From the NCBI RefSeq assembly GCF_017309075.1, contig NZ_JAEMGS010000010.1:120487-184486 (forward strand): a DNA stretch of 64,000 nt, given 5' to 3'. The translations under genes were made by a program, and so were the position numbers. The notes beneath the pieces are model-generated. The model was given only the letters and a program-made list of their open reading frames with translations. It searched no databases and had not been told where the DNA came from. Below are positions 17,150-27,308 of the stretch, one piece after another; position 1 is the stretch's first letter; each line of letters opens with the position of its first letter. This DNA is from Motiliproteus sp. SC1-56. GTDB taxonomy: Bacteria > Pseudomonadota > Gammaproteobacteria > Pseudomonadales > Balneatricaceae.

Positions 17150-20100
17150 GTGTTCGACCTCCCCGGCTACCGCTTTCTCAGCCAGCTGCACGCCGGGCGC
17201 AGCTTCATTATCGACCGGGGGTTGCGACTGATCGACGATCAGCCGGTCATCATCAAGCGACTTGCCCCGCACGCGCGCAGCGAAGAGAACCTCAACCGAC
17301 TCCAGCACGAATACAACCTGCTGCGCGAGCTGGAAATCCCCGGGGTGGTTCAGCCCCTGGAGTATCGGGCCGAGGCGCTCGAGCCGGCGGTCGTTTTCGC
17401 CGACCCCGGCGGCGTACCCGCCAGCGAGCTGCTGCTGGCGCGACGCTGCAGCTGGCACCAGTGGTTGCCGATCGTTATCCACCTCAGCGAAACCCTCGGC
17501 CGCCTGCACCGAGCCGGTGTCATTCACCGGCAGCTCAACCCCTCCAACCTGCTCATCAACCCGGACACCCAGACCGCCACGCTGGTGAATTTCTGCCTTG
17601 CCACCGGCGCCGGCGATGAGCCCGTTACCGGCGACCTGGCCCCGTTGTCATCCAAGGGCCTGCCCTACATCGCGCCGGAACAGACCGGGCGCATCAACCG
17701 CAGTGTCGATTACCGAACCGACTTTTACAGCTTCGGCGCCACCCTCTACCAGATGCTGAGCCACGCCCCCCCCTTCAGCGCCGACGACGACCTGACCCTG
17801 CTGCACAGCCATATCGCCCGGCACCCGCTCCCCCCCCACCGGCTCAACCCGGCCCTGCCGGAGGTGCTGTCACGGATTACCCTGAAACTGCTGGCCAAGG
17901 ACAACGCCCAGCGCTACCTCTCCAGTTTCGGCCTGACCCAGGACCTGCGCCACTGTTACCGCTGCTGGATGGAGACCGCCTCGATTCCGCTGTTTTCCAT
18001 CGCCGCACAGGATATCTCCGAGCGCTTTGAGATTCCGCAGACCCTCTACGGGCGGGAGTCGACGATTGAACGGCTGCAGCAGCTCCTGCAACGCCGCGCA
18101 CTCAGCGGACAGGGTGCCACAACCGGGCAAAGCCGGATTCTGACGGCCCAGGAGCTGGTGCTGATCAGCGGTTACGCCGGGGTCGGCAAAACCAGCCTGG
18201 TGCAGGAGATCCAGCAGAGCATTCAGCTGCACAACGGGCGCTTTGTCCGGGGCAAGTTCGACCCCTTCCCCAGCCCCTACTCCGGATTTCTGAAAGCCCT
18301 GCGCAGCCTGATTCGCCAGTTGCTCGCCGAGCCCGAAGCCCGGGTAGCCCAGTGGCGGCAAAAGCTGGACAGCACCCTGGGCACCCAGGCTCCGCTCATG
18401 GTGCAGATGCTTCCGGAGCTTGGCCTGTTGATGGGCGATGGGCAGGTGGGCGCAGGACCCAACCGCCCCGAAGACCGCCACCTGCCCGCACGCCTGTTCC
18501 GCACCCTTCTGCAGACCTTCGCCACGGCGGAGCAGCCGCTGGTCTTGCTGCTGGACGACCTGCACTGGGCCGACCAGGCTTCCCTGAACCTGATCCAGGC
18601 CCTGACCCAGGGGGGGCAACGCCCCTCGCTGCTGCTGATCGCCAGCTACCGGGACAACGAGGTGCCCGCCGACCACCCCCTGCGTTCGCTGCTGAACGCC
18701 CTGCAACGCGCCCCCGTGCAAATCACCGAGATCGAATTGCAGCCGCTGCCGCTGCCCCAGGTTACCCGCCTGGTGGCCGACACCCTATGCTGTGCGCCCT
18801 CGGCCTGCGCGGGCCTGGCGAAGATCTGCCTGGACAAGACCCAGGGTAACCCCTTTTTCCTGCGCCAGTTCCTGATTTCGCTGCATGACAGCGGCCTGAT
18901 CCGCTTTACCGGCGAGCGCTGGCATTGGGACGAAGCCCAGATCCGGGAGCAGGCCATCACCGACAACGTCGTCGACCTGCTGCTGCAGAAGATGCAGCGC
19001 CTCACCCGGCAGACCCGGGACGCGCTGCAGCTGGCAGCGGGTATCGGCAGCCAGTTTGACCTGCATACCCTCGCGGTGGTCTCCGAACGCAGTCTTCAGC
19101 AGGCCGCCAAGGACCTGCTCCCGGCCCTGAAGGAAGGACTGGTGGCCCCCCTGGAAGAGCCACTTCACCTGGCTCGCGAACCGGGCTCCGGCCGCCAGGG
19201 CTATCGCTTCGCTCACGACCGGGTGCACCAGGCCGCCTACGCCCTGGTCGCCGCGGACCAGCGCCAGACCCTGCACCTGCAGATCGCCCGCATGATGCAA
19301 CAGAACCTCAACCGGGCGGAAAGCGACAACCGTACCTTCGAAATCACCAACCACTTCAACCTGGCCCGGTCACTGCTCAGCACCCACGGCGAACGGCTGC
19401 AGCTGGCTCACCTCAACCTCAAGGCCGGACGCCGCGCCCGCGACGCGGCCGCTTTCGACGCGGCCTCCGATTACCTGCAACGGGGCCTCGACCAGCTTCC
19501 CCAGGGGGGCTGGCGCAGCCACTACGCTCTCACCCTCGAACTTCACCACGCGGCGATAGAAGTGGCCTACATTCGGGGAGACTATGCGGCCTTGGAGCCC
19601 CTCGCCGCCGAGGTGCTGAGCCAGGCCGTGGACCTGCTCGATCAGGTGCCGGTCTACGAAGTCCGCATTCAGTCCCAGGTGGCCCGCAACCAGTTCAGTG
19701 CCGCACTGGAGACGGCCCTCACCGTGCTGCGGCTGCTGGGAGTCGATCTTCCGGAGTCTCCCTCCAGACAGCGCACCGGGGCGGGCGTTATGAAAATCCG
19801 CTGGCTGCTCCGGCGTCACCCGCCAACGGCGATCCTGGGCGCGGCACGGATGAAAGACAGGCGCATGCTCGCCGCCACCTCCATCCTGGTGAGCATGTTC
19901 GGGGCCATCAAGTTCTCCAGCTCGGCCCTCAGAACCCTGGTCATGGCCAAACAGGTGGAGTTATGCCTGCGTCATGGCCTCACCCCGGTCTCGGCCCAGG
20001 TCTTCGCGGGTTACGCCGGCGTACTCTGCGGCCGGGTCAAGACCGTCGAGCAGGGTTACGCCCTGGGACAGCTGGCGTTGCAGCTCGACCAGCGCGAGCC

Positions 20101-23100
20101 GTCGCCCTCCCGCCACCAACGCACCCTGTACCTGTTCGACACCTACGTCCGCCACTGGAAGGAGCCGCTGCGTGCCAGCTGCGAGTCGCTCCTGCGTGGA
20201 TACCGGCTCGCGGCAGACAACGGAGACATGGAGTGGGGCGCCTACTGCCTGGCCGCCCACATCCAGTTTGCCTTCCTGCAGGGGGGGGACCTGTCCGGGC
20301 TCCAGCAGCGCTTCGACGAACACGTAAAGTGGCTGCGACGCTCGGGACAGAAGCAATCGGTCCAGTACTCCCTGTTTACCCTGCAGGTGATCGATAACCT
20401 GCGTTACCCACGCCCTCACCCCACCTGGCTGGACGGCAAGTACTACCAGGAAGACTTCATGATGGCCGAGCACCGGGCAGGAAACCACAGGACCGCCATC
20501 TGCCTGCACCACTTCTACAAGGCACTGCTGGGCTACCTATTCGGGGAAATTGACGCGGCGGTCGCCCACTGTGACGCGGCGCGCCCCTACCTGCCCTACA
20601 TTGGCGGCACCTACACCTTCGCCTTTCACCCGTTTCTCGACGGCCTGTGCCGCCTCGCGCAGCTGCCCGGGTTGCCTCCCCGGCAGCGCGGACCCGCCCT
20701 GCGCCGAGTACGCAAAGGCATTCGCCAACTGAACAACTGGGCGCGCCACTGCCCCCACAACCACCGCCACCACCTGGTGCTGCTGCAGGCCGAGCTTGAC
20801 GCCGCCCGCGGACGGGGAGCGGCCGCCATCGACCGCTATGACGAGGCCATCGCCCTGGCAAGAGACAACGGGTTTCCCCTCGTTGAAGCACTGGCCAACG
20901 AACGCGCCGGGGTGTATCACCTGCACAAAGACCGCACCGCCGTTGCTGCCGCTTACCTGAACGAAGCCCGGCGCTGTTACCGGCAGCTCGGCGCCGAAGC
21001 CAAACGCGAACAGCTCGAAGACGCCCACCCCGCGGTCTTTGTCCCGGATCCCATGGGGGCTGCCCACGCGCGAGCCGCCCACTCGGAACGACAGCCCCCT
21101 CACAGCGCCCCCTTGGGCTTTACCAACCAGACCATCGACATCGCCTCGGTGGTCAAGGCGTCACAGGCCATCTCCGATGAAATCGTGCTCGAACGCCTGC
21201 TGGCTCGGCTGATGAAACTGGTGATTGAGAACGTGGGCGCCCAACGCGCGCTGCTGGTGCTCAAGCGAGACCAGCGCCTGTGGCTTGAAGCCGAAGCCGA
21301 GGTGGACGGCGAGGTGAGGTTTTTCTCCGGCCAGTCACTGCACACCAGTGACCGGCTGCCGGTCAGCCTCGTCCAGTACGTGGCCCGTACCCAGGAAACC
21401 CTGCTGCTGGATGATTCGCGTCACCAGGATATGTTGATGCAGGACAGCTACATCAAGCAGCAACGCCCCTGCTCCCTGCTTTGCGCGCCGGTTGTCTACC
21501 AGGGCAACCTCAGCGCCGTGCTCTACCTGGAAAACAACGACAACCGCGACGTGTTTCAGGCCCAGCGAGTGCAGATCCTGCATGTGCTGCTCGCCCAGGC
21601 CGCGATCTCCATTGAAAACGCCACCCTCTACCAGAGCCTGACGCAGTCAGAGCAGGAGTTCCGCTCCCTGTTTGAAAACGCCATTGAGGGCATTTTCCGC
21701 TCCAGCCTTGAGGGCCGTTTCATCTCCGTCAACCCGGCCCTGGCTGCACTTCTGGGTTACGACTCGGCGCCGCAGTTTCTCACCGCCATCAAGGATATCG
21801 GCCAACAGTGCTTTGCCGACCAGAACGACCTGCGCCAGCTGCGGGCGGCCCTGACCCGGGACCGGCGGGTACGCAATTTCGAAACCCGCTGGTCCCGCAT
21901 CGACGGATCGCCCGTTTATGTTTCGCTGTCGATTCGAAGCGTCCTGGACGACGGCGGCGCCCTGCGTTACTACGAGGGCTCGGTGACCGATATCAGCGAG
22001 CGGCGGGCCAGGGACGAGGCCGAGCTGGCCCAGAAGGCCGCGCACCTGGCGCGGGAAAAGGCCGAGGCGGCCAACCAGGCCAAATCCCAGTTTCTGGCCA
22101 CCATGAGCCACGAGATCCGCACCCCCATGAACGGCATCCTGGGGATGGCCCAGCTGCTCAAGCGGGGCGCCTTATCCGAAGAACAGCGGGCCCAGGTTGA
22201 CACCCTGCAGCAGTCGGGTCAGGCCCTGCTGGGCATTCTCAACGACGTGCTGGATCTCGCCAAAATTGAATCCGGCCAGCTGGAGCTGGAGAACGCCCCC
22301 TTCCACCTGGACGACTGGCTGGACGAAGTCGACACCATCCTCAGCCCCCTGGCAGCGGCCAAAGGGCTGGCGTTCAGCCTCGACAGGCCAACCGAGCCCA
22401 TTCCCCCGGTCACCGGGGACCGGCGCAGCCTGAACCAGATCCTGATGAACCTGGGCACGAACGCGATCAAGTTCACCGAGCAGGGCGGCATTCACCTGCG
22501 GGTGCGATTCCAGCAGATACACGCGGGGCGGCTCGGGTTGCAGGTCACGGTGGCGGACAGCGGTATCGGCATTCCAGAAAGCGTCCGGGGCCGGATCTTT
22601 CAGGACTTCTCCCAGGCCGACTCCTCCATCACCCGCCGTTACGGGGGCACAGGGCTCGGACTTTCGATCTGCAGGCAACTGGTCGAGCTGCACCAGGGAC
22701 GCATCGGCTATGAAAGCCAGGTCGGCAAAGGCAGCCGCTTCTGGTTTGAGATCGATTACCCGACCTGCGACCCCGCCCTGTGTAACCAACCAACGCCCCC
22801 TGCTCAAGATTACGCTCAGGAGCCGGTGCGACCCCTGCGGGTGCTGCTGGTGGAGGATACCCAGATCAACCAGCAAGTCGCCAAGGCGCTGCTGGCCGTG
22901 GATGGCCACCGGGTATGGACTGCCGCCGACGGCCACCAGGCCCTGGCCCTGCATCGCAACCAGACGTTCGACCTGGTGCTGATGGATATTCACCTGCCGG
23001 GTATGGACGGCATGGAGACCACCCGCGCCCTGCGCCAGCACCCGGATCCACACAAGGCCGCCATACCGGTGATCGCCCTCACCGCCAGCATGACCACTGA

Positions 23101-23674
23101 CGAGGTCAAGGCATACCGGGCGGCCGGTATCGACCGGGTGCTGGGAAAGCCGCTGCTTCTGGACGCGCTGCGCCAGGTTCTTAACGCTGCGCTGCCGCCG
23201 CAACCGGCCTCCGGCGTCCCGCCAGAGCCCCCGGTGACAGCGCCGCTGTTATCGCAAACATCACAGCCCTCACAGCCAGCACAGTTGCCGCGGCGCCGGG
23301 CGTCAGCCGGGGAACCGGAGCAGTCCCTGATCGACCAGGCGCTGCTGGCCCAGCATCGCAATACCCTGGGTGCGGAAAAATTCGAGGCGCTGCTCGCCAC
23401 CCTGGACCGCCAGTGCCAGGAACTCTTTAGCGGGCTGGATAGCGCCCTGGCGGCCAACGATCGCGCTGGGCTCTGCGGCCTGGCCCACAAACTGGCCGGT
23501 GCCGGCGCCAACTTCGGACTGCGGGCCCTGGCAGAACGTTGCAAGGAGATCGAAGCGAGCGCTTCAAATGCAAAAACCTCCCGGCTGGCCGAAAAAATCA
23601 GCCAGGCCCGGGAGGTGTACCGGACAAGCCGGGCGCAGCTGGAGCGGGCAGGCGCGCTTACCGCCGAGGCTTAG
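17150..23674 (+). CDS. giant hybrid sensor kinase: pseudokinase, AAA ATPase, TPR-like, GAF, PAS, HisKA, receiver, Hpt
   Basis: The 2174-residue protein is a multi-domain signalling hub. In order: a Ser/Thr-kinase-like domain (about 1-270); a P-loop NTPase with GYAGVGKTS near 341-349 and [10 protein letters not shown]; a helical repeat region (about 700-1290); a GAF domain (about 1330-1480); a PAS domain (about 1500-1620); HisKA with [15 protein letters not shown] near 1650; an ATPase with [13 protein letters not shown]; a receiver with Asp in [13 protein letters not shown] near 1945; and Hpt with [10 protein letters not shown] near 2112. In the kinase-like domain the HRD motif reads HRQ and the DFG motif reads NFC, so both catalytic Asp are missing. 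The GTG at 17150 is chosen for its ideal AGGAGG 7 bases upstream. The closest known architecture is the 'trifunctional' Ser/Thr-His kinases. Its inputs are unknown. Confidence 0.88.
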   Translation: MFDLPGYRFLSQLHAGRSFIIDRGLRLIDDQPVIIKRLAPHARSEENLNRLQHEYNLLRELEIPGVVQPLEYRAEALEPAVVFADPGGVPASELLLARRCSWHQWLPIVIHLSETLGRLHRAGVIHRQLNPSNLLINPDTQTATLVNFCLATGAGDEPVTGDLAPLSSKGLPYIAPEQTGRINRSVDYRTDFYSFGATLYQMLSHAPPFSADDDLTLLHSHIARHPLPPHRLNPALPEVLSRITLKLLAKDNAQRYLSSFGLTQDLRHCYRCWMETASIPLFSIAAQDISERFEIPQTLYGRESTIERLQQLLQRRALSGQGATTGQSRILTAQELVLISGYAGVGKTSLVQEIQQSIQLHNGRFVRGKFDPFPSPYSGFLKALRSLIRQLLAEPEARVAQWRQKLDSTLGTQAPLMVQMLPELGLLMGDGQVGAGPNRPEDRHLPARLFRTLLQTFATAEQPLVLLLDDLHWADQASLNLIQALTQGGQRPSLLLIASYRDNEVPADHPLRSLLNALQRAPVQITEIELQPLPLPQVTRLVADTLCCAPSACAGLAKICLDKTQGNPFFLRQFLISLHDSGLIRFTGERWHWDEAQIREQAITDNVVDLLLQKMQRLTRQTRDALQLAAGIGSQFDLHTLAVVSERSLQQAAKDLLPALKEGLVAPLEEPLHLAREPGSGRQGYRFAHDRVHQAAYALVAADQRQTLHLQIARMMQQNLNRAESDNRTFEITNHFNLARSLLSTHGERLQLAHLNLKAGRRARDAAAFDAASDYLQRGLDQLPQGGWRSHYALTLELHHAAIEVAYIRGDYAALEPLAAEVLSQAVDLLDQVPVYEVRIQSQVARNQFSAALETALTVLRLLGVDLPESPSRQRTGAGVMKIRWLLRRHPPTAILGAARMKDRRMLAATSILVSMFGAIKFSSSALRTLVMAKQVELCLRHGLTPVSAQVFAGYAGVLCGRVKTVEQGYALGQLALQLDQREPSPSRHQRTLYLFDTYVRHWKEPLRASCESLLRGYRLAADNGDMEWGAYCLAAHIQFAFLQGGDLSGLQQRFDEHVKWLRRSGQKQSVQYSLFTLQVIDNLRYPRPHPTWLDGKYYQEDFMMAEHRAGNHRTAICLHHFYKALLGYLFGEIDAAVAHCDAARPYLPYIGGTYTFAFHPFLDGLCRLAQLPGLPPRQRGPALRRVRKGIRQLNNWARHCPHNHRHHLVLLQAELDAARGRGAAAIDRYDEAIALARDNGFPLVEALANERAGVYHLHKDRTAVAAAYLNEARRCYRQLGAEAKREQLEDAHPAVFVPDPMGAAHARAAHSERQPPHSAPLGFTNQTIDIASVVKASQAISDEIVLERLLARLMKLVIENVGAQRALLVLKRDQRLWLEAEAEVDGEVRFFSGQSLHTSDRLPVSLVQYVARTQETLLLDDSRHQDMLMQDSYIKQQRPCSLLCAPVVYQGNLSAVLYLENNDNRDVFQAQRVQILHVLLAQAAISIENATLYQSLTQSEQEFRSLFENAIEGIFRSSLEGRFISVNPALAALLGYDSAPQFLTAIKDIGQQCFADQNDLRQLRAALTRDRRVRNFETRWSRIDGSPVYVSLSIRSVLDDGGALRYYEGSVTDISERRARDEAELAQKAAHLAREKAEAANQAKSQFLATMSHEIRTPMNGILGMAQLLKRGALSEEQRAQVDTLQQSGQALLGILNDVLDLAKIESGQLELENAPFHLDDWLDEVDTILSPLAAAKGLAFSLDRPTEPIPPVTGDRRSLNQILMNLGTNAIKFTEQGGIHLRVRFQQIHAGRLGLQVTVADSGIGIPESVRGRIFQDFSQADSSITRRYGGTGLGLSICRQLVELHQGRIGYESQVGKGSRFWFEIDYPTCDPALCNQPTPPAQDYAQEPVRPLRVLLVEDTQINQQVAKALLAVDGHRVWTAADGHQALALHRNQTFDLVLMDIHLPGMDGMETTRALRQHPDPHKAAIPVIALTASMTTDEVKAYRAAGIDRVLGKPLLLDALRQVLNAALPPQPASGVPPEPPVTAPLLSQTSQPSQPAQLPRRRASAGEPEQSLIDQALLAQHRNTLGAEKFEALLATLDRQCQELFSGLDSALAANDRAGLCGLAHKLAGAGANFGLRALAERCKEIEASASNAKTSRLAEKISQAREVYRTSRAQLERAGALTAEA

Positions 23675-23700
23675 GCCGCCTGCCCCTTCCTGCAGGGAGA

Positions 23701-25068
23701 TCAGAACGGAACGATGGCGATTACCTGGGCGTAGGTATTGGTGTCGTCGTTGCCGATCTGGGTGCCGCCCTCGGCGGCACTGTTGTCGGGGCTGTAGAAG
23801 CCCACCAGCGGGCTGATGATCAGGTGGTCAGCGGCCACCCACTCGGCATAGAAGTTGATCTCCTGGCCGTCGAGGGCCCCGCTGCCGCCTGCCGTCTCAT
23901 CGAACTGGAAGAACAGAGCCCCCAGGGTCAGGGTTTCACTGGGCGCGAGTTTCAGCCCCAGGTGGTGGACCTGGGCATCACTGTTGAACGGACCGGCATA
24001 GTTGGCCGCCACCTCGCCCTGGAACCAGGTTCCATAACCCCGGTTGAAGCCGAAGAAGAGCGGATCAAAATCCTCGTCGAAGTCGCTGTAACGGTAAGTG
24101 ATGCCGGGCGACCAGGGCAGGTCGGCGAAGGTCCAGCCGGCCTCCAGGTAATAGGCGTTGGCATCGCGACGGCTGTTATCACCCTGACTCTGGTCCACGA
24201 ACTGAGCGGAGAGAAACAGGTTCTCGATCCCGGCACTGCCCTGGGCGCGCACACTCCAGGTCTCCTGCCCGTCCCGGTGCTCCAGCCCCAGGATGGCCGC
24301 GCTGTCGGCATCCACGTCCAGCCCTTCGATATAGGTCAGCGCCAGGGTGGCAGCAGGCCCGACATACTCCAGGTTGATCCCGGCCAGCTCCATCTGGGCC
24401 TGGGCCAGGTTATCCGATTCGAGCCAGAAGAGGTCCGAGCGCAATCCCTCGGCGCCGCCCACGCGCACCACCGCAGTCTTGTCAAATGCCTTGCGCGCCG
24501 CCAGCCAGTAGGCGCCGCCGCGGTCAAAATCCGGCGAAACGCCAAGGTCCTTGAACCCTTCGCCCAGATTCAGCGCATCGCCGTTGATCAGGAAACCATC
24601 CCCGAGGGTCACGTTCTGGCGTCCCACGGAAACCTCGAAGCCGTTCTCCCCCAGCCCCGGGATGAGATTGCCCGAGCGCCATCCGACATAGAGGTCCTCA
24701 ACGTCGGTCTCATCCTCGTCACCGCTGGTGAATCCGGCCGCGTCGCCGTCGCCCCGGGTGAGGCTGGTCAGCAGGCTGGCGGCACCGAACAGCTCGCCGC
24801 CGGTCGACCCGAGTGATGCAGAACCGCTCAACCCGTACTTGGCGTACCCCTCCTGCCAACTGACGCTGCCTTCACTGCTCCTCAGCAGGGCATAGCTCTC
24901 GTCGCTGTGGAACGCACCGACGATGGCCTCAAAGTCAAAGTTCAGCTGGCTGCCACCCTCGTCGTACAGGGGCAGCGCCTGGGCCGATGAGGCCCCCAGC
25001 CCCGTCGTAGCCGCCACTGCGGCGCCAAAAAGGAGACTTGAGCCTCGATTCACTCGTTTCTTGTTCAT
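23701..25068 (-). CDS. outer-membrane beta-barrel porin (alginate-export-like)
   Basis: The 455-residue protein has a Sec signal (MNKKRVNRGSSLLFG, cleavage near AQA-LPLY). Its alternating, aromatic-rich strands (for example LTYIEGLDVD, GITYRYSDFDEDFD) are separated by acidic loops, and it ends in Phe (VIAIVPF) as outer-membrane barrels do. The region RQNVTLGDGFLINGDALNLG resembles alginate-export/OprD-like porins. I chose ATG 25068 because the signal peptide starts there; the frame continues 33 residues upstream. A weaker copy of the qhp regulatory motif lies 171-198 bp upstream (25239-25266), which suggests that it supplies substrates for the amine dehydrogenase. The actual substrate is unknown. 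Confidence 0.8.
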   Translation of the reverse strand: MNKKRVNRGSSLLFGAAVAATTGLGASSAQALPLYDEGGSQLNFDFEAIVGAFHSDESYALLRSSEGSVSWQEGYAKYGLSGSASLGSTGGELFGAASLLTSLTRGDGDAAGFTSGDEDETDVEDLYVGWRSGNLIPGLGENGFEVSVGRQNVTLGDGFLINGDALNLGEGFKDLGVSPDFDRGGAYWLAARKAFDKTAVVRVGGAEGLRSDLFWLESDNLAQAQMELAGINLEYVGPAATLALTYIEGLDVDADSAAILGLEHRDGQETWSVRAQGSAGIENLFLSAQFVDQSQGDNSRRDANAYYLEAGWTFADLPWSPGITYRYSDFDEDFDPLFFGFNRGYGTWFQGEVAANYAGPFNSDAQVHHLGLKLAPSETLTLGALFFQFDETAGGSGALDGQEINFYAEWVAADHLIISPLVGFYSPDNSAAEGGTQIGNDDTNTYAQVIAIVPF

Positions 25069-25238
25069 TGCTAGACCGTCCTGATAAGGCTGATTTTTCG
25101 GACGCCGCCAAACCGCGAGCCGGGCTCGCGCCAGAATGCGTCGGAGCGGGGTCAAGGAGTCGGCCAAGAAATTACCGGCCGCCCACGAATAGTTCCGAAG
25201 CCAGTCTAAGCAAGGGCCGTTGATAAAATTCGCGGGGG

Positions 25239-25266
25239 TTGTGCAAAGCTGTGGGGGATTTGTAAC
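25239..25266 (-). promoter_or_regulatory. qhp-type bipartite motif, divergent copy, upstream of the porin
   Basis: On the minus strand it reads GTTACA-N8-ACAGCTTTGCACAA. This matches the other two copies at all 6 bases of the left half and 11 of 14 of the right half, with one extra spacer base. It points towards the porin gene at almost the same distance (about 171 bp) as the copy before the aldehyde dehydrogenase. Confidence 0.45.
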
Positions 25267-25300
25267 AGGTTGTGAGACCGCCGCCCGGCCATGAACACGG

Positions 25301-26335
25301 CTAGCCGGTGCGGGCGATCACCCTGGAAGCCCGTTGCCGCAGGACCTCGGGGTAGTAGCACATGTAACCACTGGCGCATTGCCGCTCGCTGGGGCGCAGG
25401 GCCTGGGCGTAATCCATCAGCCGCGCGGGATCTCGGTCAGCGGCCATCCGGTCCAGCGTCCGGCGCACCAGCTCCACGCTTTTCTCCTTGCGGGTCAGGG
25501 GGGCGTCGCGGCCGGCGATCTTCACCGCCGTCACGCCGGCTTCCCGAAGCGCCGGCAGCGCGCACAGGCCACAGGGGCCGAAGGGATAGCCAGCATCGGT
25601 CACGGAAAAGCCGCAGCCGAAGCGGTACCAGAGCCACTTGAGGTAACGCTGGTCATTGTGCGCCAGCGCCTCGGTCTCGCTCGGGCTGAGATCGGCGCGA
25701 TCCATGCGCGCATAGGTGTAGCTGTAACGGTCCATGCAGATGGCCCCGCCCAGATTGCGAGGCAGATGAATGCTGTGACAGACCCCTTCCTCGAACACAC
25801 AGCCATCGTTGAGAACGAAGGCCTCGTATTCAAGGTCAGGCACCGCCTTGGTCAGCCTGCCAATCTCCTTGAGGGTCATGTCCCGGGGAAAGATAACCCG
25901 GGTCGCCCCCAGCTCCTGGTAAAAACGGGCAGTTTCAGCGTTGCGACAGCTGGCGATCGAGCTCAGGTGCAGGCCGAACCCGAACCCCTCGCTGCCGATG
26001 CACCCCAACAGAACCGGGTCGCCGACGATCACCGCATCCCCGCCCAGGCGGTCAAACGCCCGGGCCAGCTCCAGCAGGCAGTCGAGCTGTTCTGCCGTGT
26101 AGTGCTGCGCGTTCATCACCAGGGAAATGCGTTTGCCCAGGGCACGGCACTGCGTCACCGCTGCCTCCAGGTCCGCCTCCTGAGAGAGGTTGCTGAACGC
26201 GCGGCGACTGACCGCCGAGGTGCCGAAGCGCTTCATCCAGGCCCCGGGCACCACGCTGCAGTAGAATTCATCGGCGCCGGCCGCCGCCAGGGGCAGGATC
26301 TCCTCGAGCTTACTGAGCGGGGCAACGATGTTCAT
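25301..26335 (-). CDS. U32-family protein with four-Cys cluster pattern, UbiU-like partner
   Basis: The 344-residue protein has the U32 'peptidase' TIM-barrel pattern (MNIVAPLSKLEEILPLAAAG, then FYCSVVPGAW, then AGVTAVKIAGR). Cysteines 179, 186 (spacing CX6C), 200 and 255/258 fall where UbiU carries its [4Fe-4S] ligands (CX6C, then two further Cys). U32 proteins with this pattern, such as UbiU, UbiV, RlhA and TrhP, are now known as O2-independent hydroxylation enzymes rather than proteases. The N-terminal motif DEFYCSVVPGAWMKRFG differs from UbiU, so this is a separate subfamily. The ATG at 26335 overlaps the end of the second U32 gene by 26 bp. The operon also encodes QhpE, so a role in maturing the amine dehydrogenase gamma subunit is likely. 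The reaction proposed is inference. Confidence 0.8.
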   Translation of the reverse strand: MNIVAPLSKLEEILPLAAAGADEFYCSVVPGAWMKRFGTSAVSRRAFSNLSQEADLEAAVTQCRALGKRISLVMNAQHYTAEQLDCLLELARAFDRLGGDAVIVGDPVLLGCIGSEGFGFGLHLSSIASCRNAETARFYQELGATRVIFPRDMTLKEIGRLTKAVPDLEYEAFVLNDGCVFEEGVCHSIHLPRNLGGAICMDRYSYTYARMDRADLSPSETEALAHNDQRYLKWLWYRFGCGFSVTDAGYPFGPCGLCALPALREAGVTAVKIAGRDAPLTRKEKSVELVRRTLDRMAADRDPARLMDYAQALRPSERQCASGYMCYYPEVLRQRASRVIARTG

Positions 26336-27308
26336 TCCAGTCTCCTGCAAACACCAAGCGCTGAACCTGTCCCTGCTCCAGGGCTTCCCGGAGCGGGGCT
26401 TCCATTGCCGCTGAATAACGGTAGAACTGGGTATTGCCACGCTGGAACTCCACCAGCCCCGGCTCCCCGCTTCGGGGCCGCGCCAGGCGGGTCACGTAGC
26501 TTAGGCACTCTTTCTCACACCCGTGCCCGGCGACGAACTTCCCTTGATCGGGCTGGTTCAGCGAGCCGATACGGCACATCCGCCCCTTGACCACGTAGGC
26601 ATACGGAAGGTGGACTGAGAGCGCAAACGCCCCTACCTGAAACTGCTCCGGTCCGATGAACGGGGGGAGGTCCATCTCGATCTGCGCCACATCAAAACCC
26701 TTCAACAGCTGCTGAAACGGGGCCGAGCGCCCGCCGTGAGGGTGCAGCCGGCTCCACTGGGCCGAGGGCATCCGCGGGTCCTTGATCATCTTGTAGAGCT
26801 GGCGCCCCAGCACCGGACGCAAGCCGGGGTAGGCAGTTCTGAGCAGGCGCAGCCCGCCCCAGTCGTTGACCACCACCTCGCAGCCCTCCTCCAGAATCGA
26901 CAGCAGCGGCCGCAGGCGCTTGAGCCCGCTGTCGGTCAACAAGGGCGTGACCAGGGTGATCCCGGCGTCCAGCGCCCGCAGCGCCGCATAAGCGGAGCGC
27001 AATGCCGCAGGCGTCGGCAGCAGCCGCTCACAGAATTCATTGCCCAGGTAAACGCGCGTGACCCGCAAATTCGGATAGTCCCCGGACAACGGGGGCTCTT
27101 TCCACCCCAGCCGCTCCAGACAATCCGCCAGCCGCGGCCTGGGGCCCAAGTCATCCAGGCGCGTCAGCATTCCGAGATCGGTCAGGGAGAGGCAGGTTTG
27201 AACGGAACCCCCAGCAGTGTCTGCCCGGGCTTCGCGGCTCTGCACTTCGCCTTCCTTACGAGTTGACGACAAGGCCCGTTGCGGCCCGCTCGCGACAGGG
27301 TAAACCAT
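26310..27308 (-). CDS. U32-related protein with UbiV-like cysteine pattern
   Basis: The 332-residue protein matches UbiV in landmark segments: RVYLGNEFCERLLP (UbiV: VIYLGEAVCSKRR) and VHLPYAYVVKGRMC followed by GHGCEKEC (UbiV: GHLPLAYSARC, then CETC-type pairs). The four cysteines are C93, C245, C264 and C268, the last pair spaced CX3C as in UbiV. In E. coli, UbiV binds [4Fe-4S] and works as a heterodimer with UbiU to hydroxylate ubiquinone precursors without O2. Here the gene starts on the last base of the qhpE stop (TGATG) and overlaps the other U32 gene, so the three are translationally coupled. About 35 N-terminal residues are poorly conserved-looking, and the true start may be internal. 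The comparison with UbiV is from memory. Confidence 0.78.
   Translation of the reverse strand: MVYPVASGPQRALSSTRKEGEVQSREARADTAGGSVQTCLSLTDLGMLTRLDDLGPRPRLADCLERLGWKEPPLSGDYPNLRVTRVYLGNEFCERLLPTPAALRSAYAALRALDAGITLVTPLLTDSGLKRLRPLLSILEEGCEVVVNDWGGLRLLRTAYPGLRPVLGRQLYKMIKDPRMPSAQWSRLHPHGGRSAPFQQLLKGFDVAQIEMDLPPFIGPEQFQVGAFALSVHLPYAYVVKGRMCRIGSLNQPDQGKFVAGHGCEKECLSYVTRLARPRSGEPGLVEFQRGNTQFYRYSAAMEAPLREALEQGQVQRLVFAGDWNEHRCPAQ

Noticed and set aside
25334..26590. 418-codon open frame opposite the U32 genes
   Set aside because: Antisense artefact of high GC; the minus-strand frames have conserved motifs and coupled starts.
25301..27308. U32 pair as ordinary collagenase-type peptidases or as the true UbiU/UbiV of anaerobic ubiquinone synthesis
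   Set aside because: The Cys ligand patterns argue against simple proteases. Genuine UbiU/UbiV would be expected beside ubiT, and the N-terminal motifs here differ; coupling to qhpE favours a qhp role. Not excluded without phylogeny.
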